A stretch of 64,000 bases of DNA from Phycisphaerales bacterium (GCA_022843545.1 JALHNL010000008.1:1-64000); one strand, 5' to 3'. Counted from the first letter of the stretch, positions 44,117 through 55,541 are shown. The notes: generated from the sequence alone by a model not told the origin. Made by a program: numbers and translations.

Positions 44117-45592
44117 CTACCCCGCCGCCTTCGCCAGCCCGCGCTCCACGCACTCGAACACCTTCGGCCAGTCGGCTTCGTTGAAGACCGGCACCGGCGG
44201 CAGCATGCGGATGTGGTACGGCCCGTGCCCGCAGTAGAAGACGATGACGCCCTCGTCGAACATCGTCTTGCAGGCCTTCATGATCTTGTCCTTGTTGCCG
44301 CCGAAGGGCGTGAAGCGCATCATGCCGCCGCGACCGCCCACGATCTCCTTGGTCGTGTGACCCAGGGGCAACTGCACGGGCGGGAACCACTCGGGGTGGT
44401 TGGCGGCCAGGTTCTTCACCTGCTGCGCGAACGACGCGTGCAGACGCGCCGCTTTGCCCAAGGGGCCGTACAGGTCGCCCCGCTCCAGCATCTCCAGCAC
44501 GCGCTGCCCGATGAGGAACGGCGTGCTGCCGCCGGTGAAGGTGCCCGAGAGCAGCCCGGGCCCGGGGTTGTATTCGGGGGTCCACATGGTGGCGCACACC
44601 TGCGTCATCTTGCCGACGCAGAAGACGTCCACGTACTGGCCCAGGTCCAGCGTCTCGTACGCGAACATCTGCTCGGTGCGCCCGAAGGTCTGGATCTCAT
44701 CGTCCCACACGGCGATGTGGTGGGCCTTGCACACGTCCATGAGGGCCTTGAGCCACTCGCGCGGCGCGACGTTGAACCCGCCCTCTCCCTGCACGAGTTC
44801 GAAGATGAAGCACGCGTGCTGCTTGGGGTAGCGCTCGATGTACTGCATGAGGTGCCACACGCTCAGGTCGGTGTAGCGGGCCAGGCCCATGCGCTGCGCC
44901 GCCTCGGGGTCAAAGAACGGCATGTAGTCCACCTGCGTGGAGAGCGGGATGCCCATGCGGTTGGCCGCCGCGTCGCCGATCTGGCTCATGGTGACGCTGC
45001 GCCCCATGAAGCAGTCCTTGAAGGCGATGACGCGCGAGGCCGGCGCGTGCTTCTGATAGCACACCTTGATCGCGTTCTCGTTGGCCATGCACCCGCTGGT
45101 GGCGAGGTAGGCGTGCGCCAGCCGGCTGTTGCGCTTGGCGAGGCGGGTGAGGGTCTGCGCGAACTCGTACTGGTCGTTGTTGCCCTGCAGGTTGCCCTGC
45201 ATGCAGGTGTCGCCCATCGCGCCCCGCAGGCCCGCCTGCACCAGTTCGGGATGGCTGTGCCCGAAGAAGTGCACGCCGATGCCGCAGATCATGTCCCACT
45301 TCACGCTGCCGTCGGCCAGCTCCACCAGCGCGCCGTTGCCCACGCCCGAGCCCAGGTAGGGATACAGCAGCGCCCGCCCGCGCACATCCGCCGCCTTGGC
45401 CATCAGGCCCTCGTAATCCTGGCGAGCCTGCGGGCTGGTCGGCCCGCGCACGCCGGTGATCTTCGCCGAGGCCGCCTTCACCTCGCCCGCGATCGTCGCG
45501 ATCGCGGCCTTCACCGCCGGGCTCCCGGCGAGCGCGTGACCCTGGCTGGACGGGGAAGAACTGGACGAAGTCGGCGCGTGCATCGTGGTCAT
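44117..45592 (-). CDS. Class III PLP-dependent aminotransferase
   Basis: This 491-residue aminotransferase belongs to the ornithine/acetylornithine/4-aminobutyrate group. It shows GVHFFGHSHPELV (substrate region), LATSGCMANENAIKV (PLP phosphate site), IFELVQGEGGFN, VWDDEIQTFGRT (PLP-binding Asp) and CVGKMTQVC, where K328 is the likely Schiff-base lysine. The start at 45592 is preceded by GGAG. The first 25 residues are Ser-rich and poorly conserved. Substrate unknown; lysine- or acetylornithine-type transamination are both possible. It runs convergent to the enoyl-CoA hydratase gene and shares the repeat-filled spacer with it. Confidence 0.9.
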   Translation of the reverse strand: MTTMHAPTSSSSSPSSQGHALAGSPAVKAAIATIAGEVKAASAKITGVRGPTSPQARQDYEGLMAKAADVRGRALLYPYLGSGVGNGALVELADGSVKWDMICGIGVHFFGHSHPELVQAGLRGAMGDTCMQGNLQGNNDQYEFAQTLTRLAKRNSRLAHAYLATSGCMANENAIKVCYQKHAPASRVIAFKDCFMGRSVTMSQIGDAAANRMGIPLSTQVDYMPFFDPEAAQRMGLARYTDLSVWHLMQYIERYPKQHACFIFELVQGEGGFNVAPREWLKALMDVCKAHHIAVWDDEIQTFGRTEQMFAYETLDLGQYVDVFCVGKMTQVCATMWTPEYNPGPGLLSGTFTGGSTPFLIGQRVLEMLERGDLYGPLGKAARLHASFAQQVKNLAANHPEWFPPVQLPLGHTTKEIVGGRGGMMRFTPFGGNKDKIMKACKTMFDEGVIVFYCGHGPYHIRMLPPVPVFNEADWPKVFECVERGLAKAAG

Positions 45593-45677
45593 ATCGGAGG
45601 GTACGCGCCGCGAGTTCACCGGGCGGGTCGGCCCGGTCTCGCCCTCAGCCCCGCGACCCCGTACAGACAGACGAAAG

Positions 45678-45706
45678 AGCCCCCGGGCATCCGATGCCCG
45701 GGGGCT
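45678..45706 (-). terminator. Intrinsic terminator of the FG-GAP dockerin-like gene
   Basis: A perfect 13-bp stem AGCCCCCGGGCAT / ATGCCCGGGGGCT with a 3-nt loop lies 88 nt beyond the stop codon of the 45795-47309 gene. On the minus strand it is followed by CTTTCGTC, a weak T-tract. It separates that gene from the aminotransferase gene downstream. Confidence 0.7.
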
Positions 45707-45794
45707 TGGGTTCTCACCTTTATCTACGAGACGCGAACGCCCACCACCGTTGGACCATCGCGCTCCCGTCATCCGCCCCGCATCGCGCCCCGGG

Positions 45795-47309
45795 TCACGG
45801 GCATCCGAAGCCTTCGGAGAAGGTGTTCACGAACGCGATCAAGTCGTCGACCGTGAGCTGCCCGTCGGGCCCCGCGCCCGTGTCACCGATGTCGGTCACG
45901 TCGGCGCGGTTGCAGCCCGGCGGATTCAGCGAGAGCGTCGCGGCCGCCGAAGTCGCCGACCCGCCGAAGCACGCGGTCACCACGCAGTCGTACGAGCCGG
46001 CTTCGATGCTGGTGATCTCGTTTACGGTGAGCGTGGCGGTGTTGACGCCGCTGTAGTGCCCGCCGTCGGTCAGGGGCACGCCGTTGCGCCGCCACTGAAA
46101 GGTCCCGGCGGCCGCCGCGCTGACGGAGAACGTCGCGTCGGCTCCGAGCATCAAGCTCTGGCTGGAGGGCGGCGTGATGACGCCCGGGCTGGCTGCCGTG
46201 TTGAGAAACACCGAGATCGAATCGCCGGCTAAGTTAGTGGTGACCACGTCCGGCACGCCGTCGGCGTTCACGTCGCCGATCCCGATCTGGATGGTGCCCG
46301 CGGCCGTGGGAAAGCTCACCTCGGGCCCGAAGGCGAAGGGCCCGGTGCCCGGCCGTGCCCTCAACTGGCCGGAGGCATTTGCCCCCAACAGAAGATCAGG
46401 CACGCCGTCGCCGGTGAGGTCCACCGCGGGCGCGTTGCCCGTGGACTGGGAGCCCAGTGCCGGCAGTGTGCCCGCCAGCGTGACTACGCCGCCCGGGGCG
46501 TTGGAGATCAGATTCACGGCTCCGGTCGGCTGACTCGGCCCGGTAAAGTCCACTCGCCCGTCCCCGTTCAGATCGGCGGGCCAAAGGAATGCCGCGGATG
46601 ACCCAAGGCCGAGGGGCACCGGTGCCTGGAACGAGGTGCCTCCAGGATTGCCTTTGAGTGTCGCGATAGTCGAGGCTCCGCTCGCCATCGCGTCGAGAAT
46701 CCCATCGCCGTCGAGGTCCGTGAGGGCCACGCCAACGAGAGAGATCGACGCGACCGACGAGGTGGCCACCAGCGTCGAGCCGTTGTTGACATAGACCCGC
46801 AGCGTCGGCGAAGAGGAGGAGGCCACCACGGCGTCGATCAGGCCGTCGCTGTTCAGGTCGCGGAGCACCACCTGACGGTGACTGCCCGAATCGATCGCGG
46901 CGGGCGCTCCGAACGTTCCGTCGCCGTTACCCATCAGCACGCGCAGGCCGCTGCTCGTGCTCAGCACCACGTCCGGGACAGCATCGGCGTTGATGCGGGC
47001 CACCGCGACGTTGAAAGCACTAGCCACGCTCACCCCCCCGCTGTCGAGCCGCGCTCCCAGCGTGCCCGAGACGCTGCCCGGGAACACGCTGACCACGGGC
47101 CCGCCGTTGTCGGAGCCGGTGATGACGTCGGCGATCCCGTCGCCGGTGACATCCGCGATGGTGATGGCACGCGGGTTGTCGACCGCGTAGTTCACCGCCG
47201 GGGCCAGTCTGATGGTGTTGCACTGGGCCCGGGCGGCCGACCAGGGCACGAGCCCGGCGGCGCAAGCGAGCATGAGCGGGGTGACGAGGGAGCGGAACGT
47301 CGGGTGCAT
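45795..47309 (-). CDS. Secreted FG-GAP/VCBS-repeat protein with Ig-like and dockerin-like tail
   Basis: This 504-residue protein has a signal peptide (about 1-28, ending ARA). Several FG-GAP/VCBS-like calcium-loop repeats follow (ADVTGDGIADVITGSD, LTDLDGDGILDAM, ADLNGDGRVDFTG, DLTGDGVPDLLLG, GDVNADGVPDVVTT), probably forming a beta-propeller. An Ig-like domain at about 380-460 (FQWRRNGVPLTDGGHYSG) comes next. The last 40 residues are a dockerin-like unit, CNRADVTDIGD..GPDGQLTVDDLIAFVNTFSEGFGCP. Two other proteins in the window have the same tail. GAGGA about 7 nt before the ATG at 47309 supports the start. Its ligand is unknown. Confidence 0.88.
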   Translation of the reverse strand: MHPTFRSLVTPLMLACAAGLVPWSAARAQCNTIRLAPAVNYAVDNPRAITIADVTGDGIADVITGSDNGGPVVSVFPGSVSGTLGARLDSGGVSVASAFNVAVARINADAVPDVVLSTSSGLRVLMGNGDGTFGAPAAIDSGSHRQVVLRDLNSDGLIDAVVASSSSPTLRVYVNNGSTLVATSSVASISLVGVALTDLDGDGILDAMASGASTIATLKGNPGGTSFQAPVPLGLGSSAAFLWPADLNGDGRVDFTGPSQPTGAVNLISNAPGGVVTLAGTLPALGSQSTGNAPAVDLTGDGVPDLLLGANASGQLRARPGTGPFAFGPEVSFPTAAGTIQIGIGDVNADGVPDVVTTNLAGDSISVFLNTAASPGVITPPSSQSLMLGADATFSVSAAAAGTFQWRRNGVPLTDGGHYSGVNTATLTVNEITSIEAGSYDCVVTACFGGSATSAAATLSLNPPGCNRADVTDIGDTGAGPDGQLTVDDLIAFVNTFSEGFGCP

Positions 47310-47345
47310 GTCAAATCCTCCAGAGTGTGGGTGATCCTGCACCTT

Positions 47346-47357
47346 GATCACGTGATC
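47346..47357. promoter_or_regulatory. 12-bp palindrome upstream of the FG-GAP gene
   Basis: GATCACGTGATC is a perfect palindrome 36 bp upstream of the start codon at 47309, flanked by two more GGATCAC strings on the minus strand (near 47334 and 47402). The position is suitable for an operator, but no regulator is known. Confidence 0.3.
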
Positions 47358-47462
47358 TGCGCTGCCAGAGCGCAATCCTCCGCGCACATTGGCTGAAGTG
47401 ATCCAGACTCCTTTGCCCCGACCCCCTAGCTCGCCCAGCTGCACACCGGATGAGCGCCTCTC

Positions 47463-47517
47463 GGGGTAGGGGGTAGGGGGTAGGGGGTAGGGGGTAGGGG
47501 GTAGGGGGTAGGGGGTA
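47463..47517 (+). repeat. (GGGGGTA) tandem repeat, eight units
   Basis: One GGGGTA and seven GGGGGTA units in perfect tandem are followed by GGGGGGTCGGGGGGG. An inverted partner, CCCCGACCCCCTA, lies about 40 bp to the left (47414-47426). The plus strand is a strong G-quadruplex candidate. It lies between the FG-GAP gene and the ALDH-like gene, 62 bp before the latter's start. Confidence 0.9.
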
Positions 47518-47579
47518 GGGGGGTCGGGGGGGCGGGGGAGAGGGGCACTCCGTGCAGGCTCTTCCGTCTACCCTCCGCC

Positions 47580-48458
47580 ATGGCCGACGCGAACTCCCCA
47601 CGCCTTCCGGTGCTCAAGACCTACAAGCTCTATATCGCCGGGGCTCTGCCTAGATCCGAGAGCGGGCGATCCGACCCCATCCTCTCGCCTTCGGGCGCGG
47701 TCGTGGGCCACTCCTGCAAGGCTTCGCGAAAGGACCTCCGCGACGCCGTCAACGCCGCCCGCAAGGCCCTGCCCGGCTGGTCAAACGCCACCGCCTACAA
47801 CCGCGGGCAGATCCTCTACCGCCTCGCCGAAATGCTCGAAGGCAAACGCGCCGAGATGGCCGAACTGCTCGCGCTCAACCCCGCCAGGGACGCCGAGCCC
47901 GATCGCGAGATCACCGCCGCTATTGACCGCCTGGTCGCCTTCGCCGGGTGGACCGACAAGATCGCCCACATCCTGGGCAGCCAGAACGCGGTCGCCGGTC
48001 CGTACTGGAACATCACCGTGCCCGAGGCGGTGGGGGTGGTGGGGGTGGTCTGCGGCCCGCGCCTGCCCCTGCTAGGTCTCGTGAGCGCGCTCGCCCCGGT
48101 CATCGCCTGCGCCAGCACCGCCGTGGTCATCTCCGACGCCTACGCGCCGGTCGTCTCGGTCTTCGGCGAAGTGTGCGCCACCAGCGACGTGCCCGCGGGC
48201 GTGATCAACCTGCTCACCGGCTCGCTCGATGAACTGGTCCCCGTGCTCGCCAAGCACCGCGACGTCGACGGCGCGGTGGCACTCGGCGCGCCCGCCGCGC
48301 TCATCACGGTTCTTCGCGAGGGCTCGGCCGACAACCTCAAGCGCGTGGTGATCCGCCCCGAGGGCGTGGACCTCTTCGACGAAGAGGCGTGCGCCTCGCC
48401 CGCGTGGCTCCGCGACCTGGTGGAGTACAAGACCGTGTGGCACCCGGTGGGTGTCTGA
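47580..48458 (+). CDS. Aldehyde-dehydrogenase-fold protein lacking the catalytic domain
   Basis: At 292 residues this is about 190 short of an aldehyde dehydrogenase (about 480). The N-terminal NAD-binding half is present: YIAGALPRSESGR, LSPSGAVVGHSCKASRKDL, WNITVPEAVGVVGVVC, then VPAGVINLLTGSLDELVPVLAKH. The chain then jumps to DNLKRVV and ends VEYKTVWHPVGV, like the C-terminus of some full-length ALDHs. The catalytic Cys and Glu segments are absent. The frame is intact and codon use is like its neighbours, so this looks like a stable short family rather than a broken gene. Such short forms often pair with a full ALDH; none is nearby. Confidence 0.8.
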   Translation: MADANSPRLPVLKTYKLYIAGALPRSESGRSDPILSPSGAVVGHSCKASRKDLRDAVNAARKALPGWSNATAYNRGQILYRLAEMLEGKRAEMAELLALNPARDAEPDREITAAIDRLVAFAGWTDKIAHILGSQNAVAGPYWNITVPEAVGVVGVVCGPRLPLLGLVSALAPVIACASTAVVISDAYAPVVSVFGEVCATSDVPAGVINLLTGSLDELVPVLAKHRDVDGAVALGAPAALITVLREGSADNLKRVVIRPEGVDLFDEEACASPAWLRDLVEYKTVWHPVGV

Positions 48459-48488
48459 GCACGATACAAGACGCGACGCGCAAGCGAT

Positions 48489-48616
48489 CGTTCTTCACCC
48501 GCCCTGGTGGCCCAGGCCTGGTGGCCCAGGCGTCCCGCCAGGGTCGCTCATCGCACGCGCTACGCAGCAGGCGAGACGCCTGCTCCACCTCGGCGAAGCC
48601 GTTCTTCACCCGCCCT
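48489..48616. repeat. Direct repeats and palindrome before a lipoprotein gene end
   Basis: CGTTCTTCACCCGCCCTG occurs at 48489-48506 and again at 48599-48616, where it overlaps the stop codon of the minus-strand lipoprotein gene. Between them are two tandem CCTGGTGGCCCAGG units (48503-48530) and a hairpin AGCAGGCG AGA CGCCTGCT (48567-48585). On the minus strand that hairpin follows the lipoprotein stop by about 20 nt but has no T-tract. Confidence 0.65.
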
Positions 48617-49280
48617 GCGCACCCTCGATCATCGCCTTCCACAGAGGCAGCAGAGCTTTCACGTCGCGGTACGGCCCCGTCAGGCGGATCTGCACCTGCC
48701 CCTGCCGACCCTCGAAGATCGCCCCCAGGAACATCGTGTCGCGCTGAGGGGCCGACGCGCCGCCCATGTTCATCCCGGTGTAGGTGCCTTCCATCTGCAC
48801 CGTTGTCACCTTCGCGCCCGCCACGTTCATCGTCTGAACGTCCGCCCGGCTGGGCTGCCCGTCGTCTTCCTTCATCTGCCCCTTCCAGCGGTCGATGTTC
48901 ATCTGCGCCGAGCCGCCGGTGTTGAAGAACACCAGACGCGACGCCCCGTCGTCGCCGTCGATGCGATACTCCGCCACCGGCGACATGGTGCTGCCCCCGG
49001 CGGTCTGCACCTTGGTCCACGTCGAGGGCACCGCGAAGGTGATCCCCGCCACGTTCACCCGCTCACCCTGCCCGGTGATCGCGTCCGCCATCGCCGAGGC
49101 CTTGGCCTGCTCGGTCGCCACCGCGCCGGCGGTGTCGCGGGCCATCTTGGCGCTCTTGCCCAGCACGGTCGACGGGTTGTCCGGCGTGGTCTGCGGCGCG
49201 TTCGACGCCGACTTGTCATCGCAGCCCGGCAGGGCCAGGGCGAGGGCGGAAAGGGAAGCGACGATCAGCGTGCGGTTCAT
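48606..49280 (-). CDS. Predicted lipoprotein of unknown function
   Basis: This 224-residue protein starts MNRTLIVASLSALALALPGC, a lipoprotein signal with lipidated Cys at 20. A helical low-complexity segment follows (about 30-70). A domain of about 150 residues then begins INVAGITFAVPSTW-like (VNVAGITFAVPSTWTKVQ) and ends IRLTGPYRDVKALLPLWKAMIEG. I recognise this only as a planctomycete-type hypothetical; the shape resembles small membrane-associated beta domains. The start at 49280 is chosen for the signal; the open frame continues to 49319. It is divergent from the SPOUT gene with 19 bp between the starts. Confidence 0.75.
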   Translation of the reverse strand: MNRTLIVASLSALALALPGCDDKSASNAPQTTPDNPSTVLGKSAKMARDTAGAVATEQAKASAMADAITGQGERVNVAGITFAVPSTWTKVQTAGGSTMSPVAEYRIDGDDGASRLVFFNTGGSAQMNIDRWKGQMKEDDGQPSRADVQTMNVAGAKVTTVQMEGTYTGMNMGGASAPQRDTMFLGAIFEGRQGQVQIRLTGPYRDVKALLPLWKAMIEGAQGG

Positions 49281-49299
49281 GCGCCAACAGTAGTACGCC

Positions 49300-50163
49300 A
49301 TGCCGCAGGTGATCCCCATCGCCGATCTCGACGACCCCCGCCTCGCCGATTACCGCGCGGTCAAGGACCGCCAGTGGCTGCCCGCCTTCACCTACGCCGA
49401 CACCCGCGCCCCCGACCCCGCCGCGCCATGGGGCAAGTTCATGGCCGAGGGGCCCACCGTCCTGCAGCGCCTCGCCCTCCGGCCTGAACTCGCGCTCTCG
49501 GTGCTGGTGTCGCCCACGCGGCTCGAAGCTGTCCGCGCCGACATCGACCGCCTGCCCCCCGCCACCCCCGTCTACGTCCTCGCTCAGGAACAACTCGAGC
49601 GTCTGGTGGGCTTTGAACTTCACCGCGGCCTGCTCGCCATCGCCGCCCGCCCGCGCCCGCTCACCGCCGCCGAGGTCCTCCCGCACGTCACCCCCTGGCG
49701 ACCGCTGGTGGTTCTGGAGTCCATCTTCAACCACGACAACGTCGGGGGCATCTTCCGCAGCGGGGCCGCGCTCGGGGCGGGGGGCGTGCTGCTCTCCCCC
49801 CGCTGCGCCGACCCTCTGTATCGCAAGGCTCTCCGCGTCGCCGTCGGGTGCGTGCTGCTCACCCCGTGGGCCTACGCCCAACACTGGCCCGCCGCCCTCG
49901 CCCAACTGCGCACCGAGGGGATCCGCGTGCTGGCGATGACCCTTTCGCCAAGCAGCATGCCCCTGGCCGAGGTCCCCCGCCACGTGGACCTGGGCAAGCA
50001 GCGGGTCGCCATCCTCCTGGGCACCGAGGGCCCCGGCCTGTCCGCCGAGGCCATCCGCCACGCCGACCTTCACGTCCGCATCCCCATGGCTCCCGGCGTG
50101 GACTCCCTGAACGTTTCCGTCACCGCCGCCATCGCCCTGGCCGCTCTGGCCCGCCCAAACTGA
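49300..50163 (+). CDS. TrmH/SpoU-family RNA 2'-O-methyltransferase
   Basis: This 287-residue SPOUT enzyme methylates ribose 2'-hydroxyls in tRNA or rRNA. An N-terminal substrate-binding domain is followed by the three SpoU motifs: NHDNVGGIFRSGAALG, ILLGTEGPGLS and IPMAPGVDSLNVSVTAAIAL, which form the knotted S-adenosylmethionine site. The exact RNA target cannot be told. It is followed by a thioredoxin-fold gene and then by another SPOUT gene, trmL. The start at 49300 (ATG) is 19 bp from the divergent lipoprotein start. Confidence 0.92.
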   Translation: MPQVIPIADLDDPRLADYRAVKDRQWLPAFTYADTRAPDPAAPWGKFMAEGPTVLQRLALRPELALSVLVSPTRLEAVRADIDRLPPATPVYVLAQEQLERLVGFELHRGLLAIAARPRPLTAAEVLPHVTPWRPLVVLESIFNHDNVGGIFRSGAALGAGGVLLSPRCADPLYRKALRVAVGCVLLTPWAYAQHWPAALAQLRTEGIRVLAMTLSPSSMPLAEVPRHVDLGKQRVAILLGTEGPGLSAEAIRHADLHVRIPMAPGVDSLNVSVTAAIALAALARPN

Positions 50164-50267
50164 ACCCGGACCCGCCGGAATCTGCAACCGGCGGACGGTC
50201 TGCCGCGATACCCTTTTGGGGCGATCCCGGGCAAGGCTGTCCGTGCATCGCCATCCTGGAGCCTGCC

Positions 50268-51503
50268 ATGACCATCCGCTCGATGAGCGCCGCTGTGTTC
50301 CTCTCCGCCGGTCTTGCCCTTTCGGGGGTCGCCTTGGGCGCTGAGCCCGTGGATGACGGCGTGAAGCGCGAGCGGGCGGAACTGTCGTCGATGGAGCTCA
50401 AGCCCTTTGATGCCTCGGTGCTGGCCGGCCTGGCCGACTGGCAGAACGGCGCCGCCCTCAACGCCGACGCGATCAAGGGCAAGCCCGTGCTCATCGTCTC
50501 GTGGACGGCGTGGATCCCCAGTTCGCAGCAGGCGGTCCAGCGGGCGTCGGAGATCGCCTCCAAGAACCCCGATCTGATCGTGGTGCTGGCGCACGCCGAC
50601 AACCGCTACGAGAACGCCGCCAAGTTCCTGACGGACAAGAGCATCAAGCTCCCCTGCGCCCGCGACGTGGGCGGCAAGCTCCGCTCGGGCCTGAAGGTGG
50701 ACGCCGACCCGGACTTCTACATCGTGGACCGCGCCGGGCACCTCCGCTTCGCCGACATCGAGACCAACTCCCTCGCCGCCGCGGTCGACATCGTGGTGAA
50801 GGAGACCGCCGAGGACGCGTCCAAGATCCCGCAGACGCTGGCCCAGCGGGCCAAGGACGCCGCCGCCGAGGCCGCCCGCACCCGCGACATCACCAACGCC
50901 CGCAGGCCCGGCGAGAAGCCCGTCGTGATGTTCGAGCCCCCGCCCGCCAGCGCCTACGCCAAGGTCATCTGGCCCCCCGTCAATCAGGACGAGGACATGT
51001 CCAAGCTGGGCGACTCGACGATGCAGGGCCAGGTGCTCCCCATCAAGTTCGGCGGCACCGAGCAGTGGCTCACGCCCAAGGTCGAAGGTCAGGACATGGC
51101 CGGCAAGGTCGTCATCGTCTACTTCTGGTCCCCCTCCGACGACGCCCGCTTCGACAACGTCGTCGAGGCGCTCGCCCGCTCCTATCGCAACGACGTCCAG
51201 GTCCTCGCCTTCTCCGGCATGAAGCGCGGCGACCGCATGGACAGCAAGATCGTCATCGAGCGCGCCCTCCGCGCCAAGCCGGCCCTGGAGTTCGGCCACA
51301 TCTACGACACCGACCAGAAGATCTTCAACGATCTCAAGCTCCGCGAGTTCCCCGTCGTCATCGTCCTCAGCACCGACGGTGTCGTCCGCTGGGCCGGGGT
51401 CCCGGTTGATCCGGAGTTCCCTAGCCGCGTCCGCGAGATCATCACCATCGACCCCGGCGTGGCCGCCCGCCGCGCCGCCGAGATCAAGGCGGGCATTCGG
51501 TGA
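50268..51503 (+). CDS. Exported double thioredoxin-fold protein without cysteines
   Basis: This 411-residue protein has a signal peptide (MTIRSMSAAVFLSAGLALSG..ALGA) and two thioredoxin/TlpA-like domains. In the first (about 55-190), the motif after strand two reads VSWTAWIPSSQQAVQ, where active family members have WCxxC. In the second (about 285-395), it reads YFWSPSDDARFDNVV. Neither domain keeps a cysteine, so both are redox-inactive. The remaining pattern (VDADPDFYIVDRAGHLRFAD; LREFPVVIVLSTDGVVRWAG) supports the fold. The ATG at 50268 gives the signal peptide. The trmL start overlaps its stop as GTGA. A binding or chaperone role is possible; function unknown. Confidence 0.82.
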   Translation: MTIRSMSAAVFLSAGLALSGVALGAEPVDDGVKRERAELSSMELKPFDASVLAGLADWQNGAALNADAIKGKPVLIVSWTAWIPSSQQAVQRASEIASKNPDLIVVLAHADNRYENAAKFLTDKSIKLPCARDVGGKLRSGLKVDADPDFYIVDRAGHLRFADIETNSLAAAVDIVVKETAEDASKIPQTLAQRAKDAAAEAARTRDITNARRPGEKPVVMFEPPPASAYAKVIWPPVNQDEDMSKLGDSTMQGQVLPIKFGGTEQWLTPKVEGQDMAGKVVIVYFWSPSDDARFDNVVEALARSYRNDVQVLAFSGMKRGDRMDSKIVIERALRAKPALEFGHIYDTDQKIFNDLKLREFPVVIVLSTDGVVRWAGVPVDPEFPSRVREIITIDPGVAARRAAEIKAGIR

Positions 51504-52024
51504 CCGCGCCCACGGGGGCGGACAGCCGCCTCCTGCACATCGTCCTCCACGAGCCCGAGATCCCCAACAACACCGGGAACATCGGCCGCACGTGCGTCGC
51601 CACCGGTTGCGGTCTGCACCTCATCGAGCCGCTGGGCTTCGACACCTCCGAAAAGGCCTGCCGCCGTGCGGGGCTGGACTACTGGCCCCGCCTCGCGCCC
51701 GTTCATCACGCCTCGTGGGATGCCTACACCGCCGCGGTCCGTCCGCCCCGGCTCTGGCTCTTCACCACCAAGACCGCCGCGCCCGCGCACCGCGCCCGCT
51801 TCGCCCCCGGTGACCACCTCGTCTTCGGCAAGGAAACCAAGGGTCTGCCCGACGCGCTGCTGGAGCGCTACCCGGACCGGCTGGTCACCCTGCCCATGGT
51901 GCCCGGGGAGCGTTCGCTCAACCTGGCCACCGCGGTGTGCGCCGCGGTGTATCTCGCGGTCGATCAGTTCCTGCGCGAGGGCCAGGTGAACCTCGACGAG
52001 CAGGGGCGACTTCGCCGCGCCTGA
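51500..52024 (+). CDS. trmL: tRNA (cytidine(34)-2'-O)-methyltransferase
   Basis: This 174-residue minimal SPOUT methyltransferase modifies the wobble position of tRNA-Leu. The TrmL signatures are clear: IVLHEPEIPNNTGNIGRTCVATG, LIEPLGF, LVFGKETKGLP and TLPMVPGERSLNLATAVCAAVYLA. Length is that of TrmL (about 155-175). The GTG start overlaps the preceding stop codon (GTGA), so translation is coupled to the thioredoxin-fold gene. It converges on the hybrid kinase gene with 4 bp between the stops. Confidence 0.95.
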   Translation: MTAPTGADSRLLHIVLHEPEIPNNTGNIGRTCVATGCGLHLIEPLGFDTSEKACRRAGLDYWPRLAPVHHASWDAYTAAVRPPRLWLFTTKTAAPAHRARFAPGDHLVFGKETKGLPDALLERYPDRLVTLPMVPGERSLNLATAVCAAVYLAVDQFLREGQVNLDEQGRLRRA

Positions 52025-52028
52025 CGCC

Positions 52029-54962
<2,934 letters not shown>

Positions 54963-55085
54963 TCAGCCTCGTAGACTCTTGGCCCATCTCTTTCGTCGGT
55001 GCCTCCACGCCTTGACTTGGGTCTTTATGCGAGCAAGATCGAACACCACCGTCGCGTGGCCTTGAAACGCCGTACACTGGTCGAT

Positions 55086-55322
55086 ATGAACGGTCTTCCC
55101 CCCAAGGTCCGTATTCGTGCGCAAGCGTTCGGCGTCCTGCTCGTTCTGGCCGCCCTCACGGCCCTGCCCGCCTGCCAGCGCCCGCTCTTTGATCCCAACG
55201 AGGGGCGGTCGCAGTACGACCGCTACGACGGCATCCGCGCCCAGTACGCCCCGCAGTTCATCGAGGACGAGTACGGCCAGCGCATCCCGAACCTCCGGGC
55301 GCGACTTTCGCCCAAGGAGTAA
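55086..55322 (+). CDS. Small predicted lipoprotein
   Basis: This 78-residue protein has a signal ending LVLAALTALPAC, a lipobox that places the lipidated Cys at about residue 30. The mature remainder of fewer than 50 residues (QRPLFDPNEGRSQYDRYDGI) is acidic and Tyr-rich. Similar very short lipoproteins are common in planctomycetes but have no known role. The start at 55086 is the ATG of MNGLPPK; no strong Shine-Dalgarno is visible. It is divergent from the hybrid kinase gene. Confidence 0.65.
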   Translation: MNGLPPKVRIRAQAFGVLLVLAALTALPACQRPLFDPNEGRSQYDRYDGIRAQYAPQFIEDEYGQRIPNLRARLSPKE

Positions 55323-55541
55323 AGACCGCCCCAGCCCCAATCTGTAGTGGGTGGGGCTCCCCGGCCTTCAACGGCTGTGGTTTTCCGGAACTCGTCCCGA
55401 ACCTATCCTCTTGAGACGCCGGAGTTTCCGGACGATAAAGTGTCTTGGATTTGACAGGAAATCCCCGCCTCGGGACGATGTTCTAGGACCGCGCCGCAGG
55501 ATCTCGCTGGCGCGTTCGCCGATCTTCACAGGGCACGACGC
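55323..55541. other. Spacer before the amidase gene
   Basis: No gene, tRNA or clear hairpin was seen in this 219-bp stretch. It is less GC-rich near 55430-55455, compatible with a promoter for the amidase, but no site is convincing. GTAGTGGGTGGGG at 55345-55357 resembles the spacer repeat at 44067. Confidence 0.3.
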
